This document shows, piece by piece, positions 35,700 to 43,984 of a DNA stretch of 64,000 bases (positions within the stretch are counted from its first letter, which is position 1; each line of letters starts with the position of its first letter). Below the pieces are notes generated by a model. The model worked only from the letters and a program-made list of their open reading frames with translations, did no database searches and had not been told where the DNA came from. This DNA is from Gordonia rubripertincta. Lineage in GTDB: Bacteria > Actinomycetota > Actinomycetes > Mycobacteriales > Mycobacteriaceae. The stretch is from assembly GCF_038024875.1 (NCBI RefSeq), contig NZ_CP136136.1:3038001-3102000 (forward strand), given 5' to 3'. The position numbers and the translations under genes were made by a program.

Positions 35700-36971
35700 G
35701 TGAGTGGAACGGAGGTGGAGCCTGCCCCGCGGCTGGTACGACGGGACGGCGGCCGTGTGGTCGCCGGTGTCGCCGGCGGGATAGCAGACCATCTGGGGGT
35801 CGACGTCTTCCGCGTCCGAATCGTGTTCGTGGTGCTCGCCGCACTGGCCGGGGCCGGGGTCGCGGCCTACGGTCTGCTCTGGTTCTTCTGCCCGCCCGGC
35901 AAGGACACCGCTCCGCCCGCCCCGGGCGAACGCCGGCAGTCGCTGGGACTGGCGGTGATCGGGCTGGTCGCGATGTCGGTGGTCGGGTTCGCCGCGTCGG
36001 GCACGCCCGCGGAGTACCTCGTTCCGTTCGTGTTCATCGCCATCGGCGCGAGCCTGGTGTGGCGCGAGTTCGACACCTCCCACCGCGCGCCGCGGGCCCC
36101 GCTGCTGACCTGGACACGGCTGATCGGCGGTGTGCTGCTGGTGGTCGGCGGGCTCGTGGTGATCGTCCTCGCCGGCGATCGCAGCTTCGGCGGGCTCAAT
36201 TCGACGATCCTCGCGGTGGCGGCGACCCTGATCGGCGTCGTACTCCTGACCGTGCCGCTGTGGATGCGGATGTGGCGGGCCCTCAACGAGGAACGTGCCG
36301 CACGCATCCGTAACGCGGAGCGCGAGGAGATCGCCTCGCATCTGCACGATTCGGTGCTGCAGACCCTCGCTCTCATCCAGAAGAAGGCACATCGCCCGGA
36401 GGAGGTCGCGCGCCTCGCCCGCAGCCAGGAACGCGAGCTGCGCGCATGGCTGTTCGGCGACCCCGCCCAGGAGCGCGGTTCGCTCGCCGCGGCGCTGCGC
36501 AGCGTCGGCGCGGAGGTCGAGGACGCCTACGGGGTGGACGTCGAGATCATCACCGTCGGCGACCTGCGGCCCAGCGACGCCCGCGATGCCAAGCGATGGT
36601 CGGCGCTGGCGGGCGCCACCCGTGAGGCACTGGTCAACGCGGCCAAGCATTCCGGTGAGCGCACGGTCGACGTGTACTGCGAGGTGACCGAGGATCAGGT
36701 CGAGGTGTTCGTCCGCGACCGCGGCGTCGGTTTCGACCCGGACGTCGTCGACGAGGATCGGCAGGGCATCAGCCGGTCGATCCGGGCGCGGATGGAACGC
36801 ATGGGCGGCCGCGTGGCGATCACCTCGAACCCCGGACGCGGCACCAACGTCGCGCTCACGATGCCGCGCGTCGACGGTGCGTCGGTGGTCGAGGAGTCGG
36901 GCGGCGCCGCGCCATCCGCGGTAGAACCGCAGGCAGAGAACGAACCGATCGACGACCGGAAGGTGAGATGA
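35700..36971 (+). CDS. PspC-domain sensor histidine kinase (EsrS-like)
   Basis: A membrane histidine kinase of about 423 residues. It starts with its own PspC domain (RDGGRVVAGVAGGIADHLGVDVFRVRIVF), has several membrane helices up to about residue 185, then a HisKA_3 module with the phospho-accepting His near 215 (ASHLHDSVLQTLALIQKKA). The HATPase domain has the N box EALVNAAKHSGE near 307, G1 box RDRGVGFDPD and G2 box SNPGRGTNVAL. Its partner regulator overlaps it by four bases. Start uncertain: GTG 35700 is used, GTG 35655 lies in frame upstream; neither has a spaced ribosome binding site. Confidence 0.93.
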   Translation: MSGTEVEPAPRLVRRDGGRVVAGVAGGIADHLGVDVFRVRIVFVVLAALAGAGVAAYGLLWFFCPPGKDTAPPAPGERRQSLGLAVIGLVAMSVVGFAASGTPAEYLVPFVFIAIGASLVWREFDTSHRAPRAPLLTWTRLIGGVLLVVGGLVVIVLAGDRSFGGLNSTILAVAATLIGVVLLTVPLWMRMWRALNEERAARIRNAEREEIASHLHDSVLQTLALIQKKAHRPEEVARLARSQERELRAWLFGDPAQERGSLAAALRSVGAEVEDAYGVDVEIITVGDLRPSDARDAKRWSALAGATREALVNAAKHSGERTVDVYCEVTEDQVEVFVRDRGVGFDPDVVDEDRQGISRSIRARMERMGGRVAITSNPGRGTNVALTMPRVDGASVVEESGGAAPSAVEPQAENEPIDDRKVR

Positions 36972-37687
36972 CCCACGAGCAGACCCCGAACCCGACGGAC
37001 ACCACGACCGACGCCCCGGCGTCGACCTACACCGTGTACCTCGTCGACGACCACGCAGTGTTCCGTTCCGGGGTGCGGGCGGAACTGGCCGACGAGTCGG
37101 GACTACGTGTGGTCGGGGAGGCGGGCACCGTGCCGGAGGCCATCGCCGGGATCGTGGCCACCGCACCGGATGTGGTACTCCTCGACGTCCACATGCCCGC
37201 CGGCGGCGGGGTCGCGGTACTGCGGGGCGTCCTCGACAGGCTCGGCGCTGATGCGGAGAACGCGCCGGTCTTCCTCGCCCTGAGCGTCTCCGACGCCGCC
37301 GAGGACGTGATCGCGACGATCCGGGCCGGCGCCCGCGGGTATGTCACCAAGACGATCGACGGCGCCGAACTTGCCGACGCGGTGCGCAGGGTCGCCGAGG
37401 GTGACGCGGTGTTCAGTCCCCGGCTGGCCGGATTCGTGCTCGACTCGTTCACCGGGAAGTCGTCGGCCCCCGAACCGCCGCTCGATCCCGAACTCGACTC
37501 CCTCACCCGCCGTGAACTCGAGGTGTTGCGACTGCTGGCCCGCGGTTACACCTACCGGGAGATCGCCGAGGAGCTCTTCATCTCGATCAAGACCGTGGAG
37601 ACGCACGCGTCGAACGTGTTGCGAAAAACCCAGCAGTCCAACCGTAATGCGCTGACCCGCTGGGCGGCCACGCGCCACATCGGCTGA
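36968..37687 (+). CDS. NarL/LuxR-family response regulator (EsrR-like)
   Basis: A 239-residue two-component regulator. The receiver domain has the acidic pair VDDHAVFRSG, the phosphorylation site Asp near residue 71 in VVLLDVHMP, the conserved Ser in LALSVSDA and the Lys in GYVTKTIDGAELADAV. The C-terminal LuxR-type helix-turn-helix is LTRRELEVLRLLARGYTYRE with IAEELFISIKTVETHASNVLRK. The ATG overlaps the kinase stop (ATGA), so they form one pair. Probable targets include the divergent PspC gene; this follows the EsrISR model and is inferred. Confidence 0.95.
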   Translation: MTHEQTPNPTDTTTDAPASTYTVYLVDDHAVFRSGVRAELADESGLRVVGEAGTVPEAIAGIVATAPDVVLLDVHMPAGGGVAVLRGVLDRLGADAENAPVFLALSVSDAAEDVIATIRAGARGYVTKTIDGAELADAVRRVAEGDAVFSPRLAGFVLDSFTGKSSAPEPPLDPELDSLTRRELEVLRLLARGYTYREIAEELFISIKTVETHASNVLRKTQQSNRNALTRWAATRHIG

Positions 37688-37751
37688 TCCCGCGGGTTCA
37701 TTTCCCTGCCGCGGGCGCTATCCGGTAAGCGGGAAGGAATCGGCCACGCGG

Positions 37752-37780
37752 GAGCTACGGCGCATTCAACTCCGTGGCTC
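37752..37780. terminator. Hairpin between convergent regulator and kinase genes
   Basis: GAGCTACGG (37752-37760) pairs with CCGTGGCTC (37772-37780), nine pairs including one wobble, with an eleven-base loop. It touches the stop codon of the Ser/Thr kinase gene and could terminate either strand. Confidence 0.5.
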
Positions 37781-39039
37781 TAGCGCAGCAGCGCGATCGC
37801 CAGTACCACGAGCACCGCCAGCACCGCGAAGAACACGAACACCGACACCGCGAGTGCGGTGCTCGAGGTCGGGGAGTTCCGGGTCGGCTCCCCGTAGCCG
37901 GGGTTCATCGGCTGACGGTGGGGTGATGACGACCGGGACGTCATCGAATACGGCGGCGTCGACATCAGGGTCGGGGAGTGGTGCTCCTGCCGGGTGTGCG
38001 GGATGTCCCGTGAGCCGCGGTCGCCGGCCAGGGTCTGGGCGTAGGGCGGCAGCGTCGCGCCCGCCACCGGGCGGTGAGGCCCCGTCGTCGACGAACGGCT
38101 GTTGCGTTGCGCCCACACCGGCGTACCGGCGCCGGGGCGGGTGATGAGGCCGGTGAGCACCTGGTCCTTGGTACCGCGCGAACCAGCCGCGAACGCGGTG
38201 AGGGCATCGCGCGCCTCGGCCATCGTCGGCCGTTTCGTCGGGCTCGGTTCCAGCAGGCGCAGCAGGACCGGTTCGAGGTCGCCGGCCTTGGTCATCGGAT
38301 TGATCCGTGCGCGGGCGACCTTGTGCAGCAGGGCGATCGAGTTGTCGTCGACGCCGAACGGCGGCTGGCCCTCGACCATCGTGTAGATGGTGGCGCCCAG
38401 CGAGTAGACGTCGGAGGCCTCCGTCGGCTCCGCGCCGCGGGCCACCTCGGGGGCGAAATACGCTGGCGTGCCGGTGATCACGCCGGTCTGGGTGAGGGTC
38501 ACGTCGTCCTTCGCCCGTGAGATCCCGAAGTCGGTGATCTTGACGAGCCCGGCGTTGCGACCGCCCTCGGCGATGAGGATGTTGCCCGGCTTGATGTCGC
38601 GGTGCACGATGCCCGCCGCGTGGGCCTCGACCATCGCATCGGCCACCTGGGCGCCGATCTGGGCTGCTTCCCTCGGTTCGAGTGTTGTTGTGGCATGCAG
38701 GATCTGGGCGACACTGCGCGACGGCAGGTATTCCATCACCAGCCACGGCTCGCCGCGGTCGAGGGCGACGTCGTGCATCGCGATGGCGTTGCGATGTGAC
38801 AGCTTCGCCGCGATGCGACCCTCGCGCATCGCCCGCTTGCGGACGTTGTCGGCGGAATCCTCGGTGAGGCCCTCGGTGGAGACGACCTGTTTGACGGCCA
38901 CCTCGCGGTCGAGGAGCTGGTCGCGGGCCAGCCACACCGTGCCCATGCCGCCGCCGCCGATCCGCGACTTCAGGCGGTATCGGCCGGCCACCAGGTACTG
39001 GGGACCTGGGGCATGATGGGTTCCGACGGACGGTGGCAT
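37780..39039 (-). CDS. Serine/threonine protein kinase with C-terminal membrane anchor
   Basis: A 419-residue PknB-type kinase. The glycine loop is IGGGGMGTVW, the ATP-binding Lys is Lys50 (VAVKQV), the catalytic loop HRDIKPGN has Asp148, the DFG Asp is 170 and the activation loop ends GTPAYFAPE. After the kinase domain (to about 285) comes a Pro/Ser/Thr-rich linker, and a single membrane helix fills the last 24 residues (ALAVSVFVFFAVLAVLVVLA), so there is no outside sensor domain. The ATG at 39039 lies six bases after TATCAT on the minus strand, a leaderless-type -10. Substrates unknown; the neighbouring envelope-stress system is a possible partner. Confidence 0.94.
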   Translation of the reverse strand: MPPSVGTHHAPGPQYLVAGRYRLKSRIGGGGMGTVWLARDQLLDREVAVKQVVSTEGLTEDSADNVRKRAMREGRIAAKLSHRNAIAMHDVALDRGEPWLVMEYLPSRSVAQILHATTTLEPREAAQIGAQVADAMVEAHAAGIVHRDIKPGNILIAEGGRNAGLVKITDFGISRAKDDVTLTQTGVITGTPAYFAPEVARGAEPTEASDVYSLGATIYTMVEGQPPFGVDDNSIALLHKVARARINPMTKAGDLEPVLLRLLEPSPTKRPTMAEARDALTAFAAGSRGTKDQVLTGLITRPGAGTPVWAQRNSRSSTTGPHRPVAGATLPPYAQTLAGDRGSRDIPHTRQEHHSPTLMSTPPYSMTSRSSSPHRQPMNPGYGEPTRNSPTSSTALAVSVFVFFAVLAVLVVLAIALLR

Positions 39040-39045
39040 ACGGCG

Positions 39046-39051
39046 ATGATA
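39046..39051 (-). promoter_or_regulatory. -10 element of a leaderless Ser/Thr kinase promoter
   Basis: On the minus strand TATCAT matches TANNNT closely and ends six bases before the kinase ATG at 39039. It lies in the 79-base divergent gap with the radical SAM gene. Confidence 0.5.
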
Positions 39052-39081
39052 GCGGCGAGGGCTCGTCCCCGGGCACCGCAC

Positions 39082-39109
39082 TTGACAGTGCGATCGCACA
39101 TGTGTTCGA
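39082..39109 (+). promoter_or_regulatory. Promoter of the radical SAM gene with a LexA-type (SOS) box
   Basis: TTGACA at 39082-39087 is a perfect -35. TCGCAC-ATGT-GTTCGA at 39094-39109 matches the mycobacterial LexA box TCGAAC-N4-GTTCGA at 11 of 12 positions and sits across the spacer and expected -10. GTGCGATCGCAC (39088-39099), a 12-base palindrome, overlaps its left half and could bind another regulator. Confidence 0.65.
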
Positions 39110-39118
39110 CTCGCTCTC

Positions 39119-40150
39119 ATGCGATGGTCCGAGCAGGCGGTCGAGGCCGACGACGGGGCGCTCCCCGGGCTGAGCCGCTCCGGCCTGGTGCGGTCGGTGC
39201 GGACACCCGACTTCGAGGGCATCACCTTCCACGAGGTGCTGGCGAAGAGTGCTCTCAATCGTGTCCCGGAAGCATCTCATCTCCCGTTCCAGTTCACCGT
39301 CAACACTTTTCGTGGGTGCACTCACGCGTGCCGCTATTGTTTCGCCCGGCCGACGCACGAGTACCTCGACCTCGACGCGGGCAAGGACTTCGACTCCCAG
39401 GTGGTCGTGAAGCTGAACGTGGCCGCGGTACTGCGCAAGGAGCTCAAACGCCGCTCCTGGACACGGGAGACCGTCGCCCTGGGCACCAACACCGACCCGT
39501 ATCAGCGCGCCGAGGGGCGGTACAAACTCATGCCGGGCGTGATCTCCGCGCTCGCGGAGTCCCGGACACCGTTCTCGATCCTCACCAAGGGGACGCTGAT
39601 CCGGCGCGATCTGCCGCTGCTGCGACAGGCGGCGGGCCAGGTCCCGGTGAGCGTCGGCATCTCGCTGGCCATCGTCGATCCGGATCTGCAGAAGAAGATC
39701 GAACCCGGCACGCCGTCGCCGCAGGCGAGGTTGTCGGTGATCCGCGACCTCGCCGATGCCGGCCTCGCGCCACACGTGATGGTCGCACCGGTCATCCCGT
39801 ATCTGACGGATGCAAAATCCCATCTCGACGAGCTGCTCGGGGCTCTTGCCGACGCGGGGGCCTCGGGCGTGACCGCGTTCCCCATGCACCTGCGTTCCTC
39901 GACCAAACCGTGGTTCCTGGAGTGGCTGGCCGAGGAACACCCCGCGCTGATTCGTAGGTACCGCGGACTCTACGGGCGCGGTGCCTACGTGACGCCGGAA
40001 TACTCGTCGTGGTTGCGTGAGCGGATGCAGCCCTTGGTGCAGCAGCACGGGCTGGCGGGCTCAGGTGGTCTGCGGCAGTCCGGCTCGGACACGGGATCGC
40101 CGGAGTCGGTGGCTGCGCCCGAGCTGCAGCACGCGCTCACTCTGTTCTGA
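39119..40150 (+). CDS. SPL-like radical SAM protein (Rv2578c family)
   Basis: A 343-residue radical SAM enzyme. The 4Fe-4S ligands are in CTHACRYC, the C-x3-C-x2-C spacing of this superfamily, followed by the SAM-binding pattern LGTNTDPYQRAEG. The N-terminus contains TFHEVLAKSALNRVPEAS and the C-terminus AELQHALTLF-like residues. The group is related to spore photoproduct lyase but its reaction is unknown; the M. tuberculosis member Rv2578c carries an intein, which is absent here. The ATG at 39119 has no clear ribosome binding site. Its promoter has a LexA-type box and imuA' follows, so a DNA-damage role is suspected. Confidence 0.9.
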   Translation: MRWSEQAVEADDGALPGLSRSGLVRSVRTPDFEGITFHEVLAKSALNRVPEASHLPFQFTVNTFRGCTHACRYCFARPTHEYLDLDAGKDFDSQVVVKLNVAAVLRKELKRRSWTRETVALGTNTDPYQRAEGRYKLMPGVISALAESRTPFSILTKGTLIRRDLPLLRQAAGQVPVSVGISLAIVDPDLQKKIEPGTPSPQARLSVIRDLADAGLAPHVMVAPVIPYLTDAKSHLDELLGALADAGASGVTAFPMHLRSSTKPWFLEWLAEEHPALIRRYRGLYGRGAYVTPEYSSWLRERMQPLVQQHGLAGSGGLRQSGSDTGSPESVAAPELQHALTLF

Positions 40151-40290
40151 CCCTCCTTGCGCCTGGGGACTCCTCGCACCTCAGGTAGCAGAGGGGGCTC
40201 CGCGCGCCTCGGGCGGCGGGGATCTCTTGTGACGAAAGATGCACCAGTGCAACGTGTTACGGCGGTGATGCGGATGCTGATGGTGCTCGG

Positions 40291-40320
40291 TTGACGCTTG
40301 TCGGTGGGTGGTTCTACTCT
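40291..40320 (+). promoter_or_regulatory. Promoter of imuA'-imuB
   Basis: TTGACG (40291-40296) and TACTCT (40315-40320) make a good -35/-10 pair with an 18-base spacer, giving a start near 40327 and a leader of about 130 bases. The rest of the 305-base gap (40151-40455) shows no gene or RNA that I recognise. Confidence 0.7.
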
Positions 40321-40327
40321 CTGGTTA

Positions 40328-40343
40328 TCGAAACAATGTTCGA
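40328..40343 (+). promoter_or_regulatory. LexA (SOS) box of imuA'-imuB
   Basis: TCGAAA-CAAT-GTTCGA matches the LexA consensus TCGAAC-N4-GTTCGA at 11 of 12 positions. It begins at the predicted transcription start, so LexA binding would block the promoter until DNA damage. Confidence 0.88.
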
Positions 40344-40450
40344 ATGATCGGCGGACGAGATCACCCTCTCGGATCATTCCCACGGCGGTTCGATGACCAG
40401 ATGGCGCAGCACCTTCCCGGCTCGCTCGAGTACCACCACGCGACTGGAGA

Positions 40451-40494
40451 GTGTCATGGATGTGTCGTCCCGTGTCATGGATGTGTCGTCCCGT
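40451..40494 (+). repeat. 21-bp perfect tandem duplication across the imuA' start codon
   Basis: The unit beginning GTCATGGATG occurs twice without a mismatch (40453-40473 and 40474-40494), with two matching bases before it. It duplicates the start codon and the first six codons, giving MDVSSRVMDVSSR at the N-terminus. Confidence 0.95.
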
Positions 40495-41244
40495 ACGGAT
40501 GAATTGGCCGGACTCCGCCGACGCATGGCGGCGATGTCGGGACGCCCCGACCGGCCTGTGGTGGAGACACGCGATCCGGCCGCCGGTGTGCTGCCGATTC
40601 CGGAACCGCTGTCGGAGATATTGCCGCACAACGGAATTCCGCGCGGCACGGTCGCCCGGTTCGACGGTGCGAACTCGTTGCTGGTCGCGATGATCGCGTC
40701 GGTCACCCGTGCGGGCGGCCAGGTCGGGATCGTCGGGATGCCCCGGCTGAGCCTGTTGTCGGCGGTGGAGATGGGTGCGGACCTCTCGCGCATAGCCACC
40801 ATCCCCGACCCCGGCCTCGATCCGGTGGAGGTGGCCGCCGTCCTGCTCGACGGCATGGATCTGGTGGTGCTCGGCCGGGTGGGTCCGGGCACGGCGGACA
40901 CGGTCGCCCCGTCGCGGGCACGCGTGGTGATGGGACGCGTCCGCAAACAGTCTTCGGTCCTGCTGGTCGCCGGTGGCGCCTGGCCGGGTGCGCAGCTGAA
41001 CATCGAGGCACGGGTGCTCACCTACCGGCACAGTCCGTTGCTGTCCGGCGCCACCGACCTCGACTCCGCGCGCAGTGGTTACGGCCGGATCGGCGGGATG
41101 AGACTGCAGGTCACGGCGTCGGGGCGCGGCCGTCAGACGCAGAGCACCGAGGTCGATCTCCTGGCGCGGGGCCAGGGTGTCGACCGCTCGGTGGAGATGG
41201 TCTCGACGACGAGCACTCGTCCGGTCCTCGCGGTCGCGAACTGA
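40456..41244 (+). CDS. imuA': SOS mutasome protein ImuA'
   Basis: ImuA' (262 residues) is a RecA-like fold protein, degenerate in its ATPase motifs, that works with ImuB and DnaE2 in damage-induced mutagenesis. The core reads PLSEILPHNGIPRGTVARFDGANSLLVAMIA, then VGIVGMPRLSLLSAVEMGADL and MDLVVLGRVG. The ATG at 40456 has GGAG six bases upstream. A 21-bp duplication repeats the start; the second ATG (40477) has no ribosome binding site, so the protein likely carries seven extra N-terminal residues. It overlaps the imuB start by one base (TGATG). Confidence 0.93.
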   Translation: MDVSSRVMDVSSRTDELAGLRRRMAAMSGRPDRPVVETRDPAAGVLPIPEPLSEILPHNGIPRGTVARFDGANSLLVAMIASVTRAGGQVGIVGMPRLSLLSAVEMGADLSRIATIPDPGLDPVEVAAVLLDGMDLVVLGRVGPGTADTVAPSRARVVMGRVRKQSSVLLVAGGAWPGAQLNIEARVLTYRHSPLLSGATDLDSARSGYGRIGGMRLQVTASGRGRQTQSTEVDLLARGQGVDRSVEMVSTTSTRPVLAVAN

Positions 41245-42893
41245 TGACACGGCAGGAACTCACCAGGCGGACCCTCGCGCTCTGGTGCCCGGACTGGCCG
41301 GCGATGGCGGCGGCCGCCGAGGCCGATCTGCCGCCGCTGCATCCGGTGGCGGTGCTGTCGGCGAATCGGGTGGTGGCCTGCTCGTCGACCGCCCGGTCCG
41401 TCGGCGTCCGACGCGGCATGCGCAAACGCCAGGCTCAGGCACTCTGCCCGGAGATGACCGTCGTCACGGCCGACGAGGTCCGTGACGGCCGGCTGTTCGA
41501 TCCGGTGGTGGCCGCGGTGGCCGAGGTGATCCCGACTCTCGAGGTGCTCCGTCCGGGGCTGCTGGTGATCCCCGGTGATCGGGCGGCGCGCTACTTCGGC
41601 GGCATGGAGGCACTCGCCGAAGAACTCGTCGACATCGTGTCGGCCTGCGGCATCGAATCGCAGGTCGGCATCGCCGACGAGATCTTCACCGCGGTGCTCG
41701 CCGCGCGGCGCGGTCACCAGGTGGAGCCGGGCGGGGACCGGGCATATCTCGCCGACCGGCCCATCGCCGACCTCGCCCTCGAACCGAGCATGAGCGACCC
41801 GTCGCGTGCCGAGCTCGTGGACCTGTTGCGGCGCCTGGGGATCGGCACCATCGGCGCATTCGCCGAGATGGACATCGCCGACGTGGCGACCCGTTTCGCC
41901 CGGGACGCGGTGCTCGCGCACCGTCTGGCCAACGCGTTGCCGGGTCGCGTGCCGTCGGGTCGCCACCTGCCGGCCGAACTGGACGTCGACCACACCTGCG
42001 ATCCACCCGTCGATCGCATCGATGCCGCGGCGTTCATCGGCCGTACCCTCGCCGAGAAGCTCCACCGACGCCTGCGCGATGCCGCCGTTGCCTGCACCCG
42101 ACTCACCATCGAGGCGACCACCGAACGCGGACAGCAACATTCGCGGACGTGGAACTGTGCGCAGCCACTGACCCCGGAGACCACCGCGGACCGCATCCGG
42201 TGGCAACTGGAGGGCTGGCTGACCGGTGGCCGGCGGGGGAACGGACGGGCGGGAGGCCAGGTCAAGGACACCCGCCCCGACTCGCCGATCGTGCGCCTGC
42301 GGCTGGAACCGGTGGAGGTCGTCGAGGCCGGTTCCCTGCACTATCAGCTCTCGGAGACGCTTGCCGGTGGCTCGGCGGTCGACCCCGACGTCGAAGAACG
42401 CGCCCGACGCTCCCTGGTCCGCATCCAGGGACTGCTGGGAGGCGATGCGGTGCGCATCCCGGTTCTCAGCGGCGGCCGCGGCCCGGCCGAACGGATCACG
42501 ATGGTGTCCCTCGGCGACGAGCGGACACCGCGCCGCGACCCCTCCGCGCCGTGGCCGGGCCACCTGCCGCAACCCACCCCGACCGTGCTGGTGGAGACGG
42601 CGATCAACGTGCTCGACGCCCTCGGCCAACCGGTGCGGGTGACCGAGCGGGGAGCGTTCACCGCTGAACCGGTGACCGTCCGGCTGTCGGAGTCGTCGGG
42701 CGGCGGAAGAGGTCGAAAGGCGAGCTGGGGACTGTGCTGGTGGGCCGGCCCGTGGCCGGTCGGCATGGACCGGGCATCCGCGGCGGGGACCACCGAGCTG
42801 ACCGCCCGTGCGCAGGTCCTGCTCGACGACTCACGCGCCCTGCTGCTCTTTTATCGCGGCGGGGAGTGGATCGTCGAGGGGGTCTACGAGTGA
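41244..42893 (+). CDS. imuB: SOS mutasome protein ImuB (catalytically inactive Y-family polymerase)
   Basis: ImuB (549 residues) has the Y-family polymerase fold but acts as an adaptor between the beta clamp, ImuA' and DnaE2. TLALWCPDWPAMAAAA replaces the catalytic acidic motif, and VVACSSTARSVGVRRGMRKRQAQALCP and the palm-finger region follow. In the second palm motif the catalytic acidic pair is absent (VIPGDRAARYFGG). The helix-hairpin-helix DLLRRLGIGTIGAFAEM and little-finger region precede a C-terminal extension with the beta-hairpin-rich ImuB-C domain (SWGLCWWAGPWPVG). It is coupled to imuA' under the same SOS box. Confidence 0.95.
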   Translation: MTRQELTRRTLALWCPDWPAMAAAAEADLPPLHPVAVLSANRVVACSSTARSVGVRRGMRKRQAQALCPEMTVVTADEVRDGRLFDPVVAAVAEVIPTLEVLRPGLLVIPGDRAARYFGGMEALAEELVDIVSACGIESQVGIADEIFTAVLAARRGHQVEPGGDRAYLADRPIADLALEPSMSDPSRAELVDLLRRLGIGTIGAFAEMDIADVATRFARDAVLAHRLANALPGRVPSGRHLPAELDVDHTCDPPVDRIDAAAFIGRTLAEKLHRRLRDAAVACTRLTIEATTERGQQHSRTWNCAQPLTPETTADRIRWQLEGWLTGGRRGNGRAGGQVKDTRPDSPIVRLRLEPVEVVEAGSLHYQLSETLAGGSAVDPDVEERARRSLVRIQGLLGGDAVRIPVLSGGRGPAERITMVSLGDERTPRRDPSAPWPGHLPQPTPTVLVETAINVLDALGQPVRVTERGAFTAEPVTVRLSESSGGGRGRKASWGLCWWAGPWPVGMDRASAAGTTELTARAQVLLDDSRALLLFYRGGEWIVEGVYE

Positions 42894-42898
42894 GGGCC

Positions 42899-43984
42899 TC
42901 AGCTGTTGCGCCCCCGCGCGATGACCGGCCAGCGGGTGTCGGAGCCGTCGATCGCCACCAGTTCGTCGACGAGGTTGACCGCGTTGCACACGTGATTCGG
43001 CACCACGCGCACGTAACTCCCGATACCGGGGATGCGCTCGTCGGACGCCGTGGCCGGGAATTCCACCACCGCATGATGTTCCGACAGCATCACGATGCGG
43101 GCGTCGTGATGATCGAGGAGCCGGCCGTACCCGGTGGCCCAGGGGGCGCGGTCGGCGCCGAGGATCTTGCTACCCGCGTCGAGGACGATCCGGTGGTTGT
43201 CACGGCGCACCACGGTCGCGACCGCGGTCAACGAGACCTCGCCGAAGCCGCACGAACCGATCTCCACCTGCTGTGCGTCGTTGAACGGGTACACGCCGGG
43301 CCGGATCTCGGTGAGGACGTTCGCCTGCTCGGCGTCGAGCAGGCCGACCGTCGGGGTCGAGCCGCCACTGCGCACCAGTGGTTCGATTCCGTTGGCGCGC
43401 AACCCGTCGGATGCCGTCGCCAGTGCGGCCAGTTCCTGGGCGGCCGCGTTGCGTCGGGTGTCCCCGAGACCATAGGAGTGGCCCGGGAAGGTGAACACGC
43501 CGGTCACGTCGAGTCCCTCCGCGACGCCTGCCGCGCCGACCGAGCCGGCCAGTTCGGGGGTGACGCCGGTGCGGTGCTGGCCGGAGTCGACCTCGACGAG
43601 CACCTGTACCGGCGTCGAGCCCAGCGCTGAGGCGAGATGTCGTGCGCCGGCGAGGGAATCGATTCCCAGTCGCAGGGTGACCCGCTCGGCGAGGGCACGC
43701 AGCCGAGCTGCCTGACCGGCGGTCGGCCACAACGGGTACGCGATGAAGATGTCGGTGCATCCGGTGTCGTCCGCGGCGTCGGCGAAGGCCTCGGCCTCGC
43801 CGATGGTCGCCACGGTCAGTCCGACCGCGCCGTGCTCGATCTGCAGGCGGGCGATCTCGGCGCACTTGTGGGTCTTGGCGTGCGGTCGCACGTCGACCCC
43901 GAAACTCCGGGCTGCTCCGGCAAGACTGGCGAGGTTGCGATCCAGGCGGTCGACGTCGACCTCGAGGTACGGGGTGTCGATCAC
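42899..43984 (-). CDS. PLP-dependent D-threonine aldolase / D-serine dehydratase-like enzyme
   Basis: A 361-residue fold-type III PLP enzyme. The PLP lysine is Lys37 in DVRPHAKTHK, as in D-threonine aldolase and eukaryotic D-serine dehydratase. The C-terminal beta domain has SEHHAVVEFP and VVPNHVCNAVNLVDEL, with the His-x-Cys pair that binds zinc in this family. It therefore probably breaks down a D-amino acid, but aldolase and dehydratase cannot be told apart here. The GTG start overlaps the stop of the acrA1-like gene (GTGA). It converges with imuB, whose stop is five bases away. Confidence 0.9.
   Translation of the reverse strand: MIDTPYLEVDVDRLDRNLASLAGAARSFGVDVRPHAKTHKCAEIARLQIEHGAVGLTVATIGEAEAFADAADDTGCTDIFIAYPLWPTAGQAARLRALAERVTLRLGIDSLAGARHLASALGSTPVQVLVEVDSGQHRTGVTPELAGSVGAAGVAEGLDVTGVFTFPGHSYGLGDTRRNAAAQELAALATASDGLRANGIEPLVRSGGSTPTVGLLDAEQANVLTEIRPGVYPFNDAQQVEIGSCGFGEVSLTAVATVVRRDNHRIVLDAGSKILGADRAPWATGYGRLLDHHDARIVMLSEHHAVVEFPATASDERIPGIGSYVRVVPNHVCNAVNLVDELVAIDGSDTRWPVIARGRNS

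Noticed and set aside
34185..37166. A minus-strand open frame of about 990 codons
   Set aside because: It runs antisense to the histidine kinase and partly in another frame of the PspC gene. The translation is Arg/Pro-rich with no fold motif, a normal effect of high GC.
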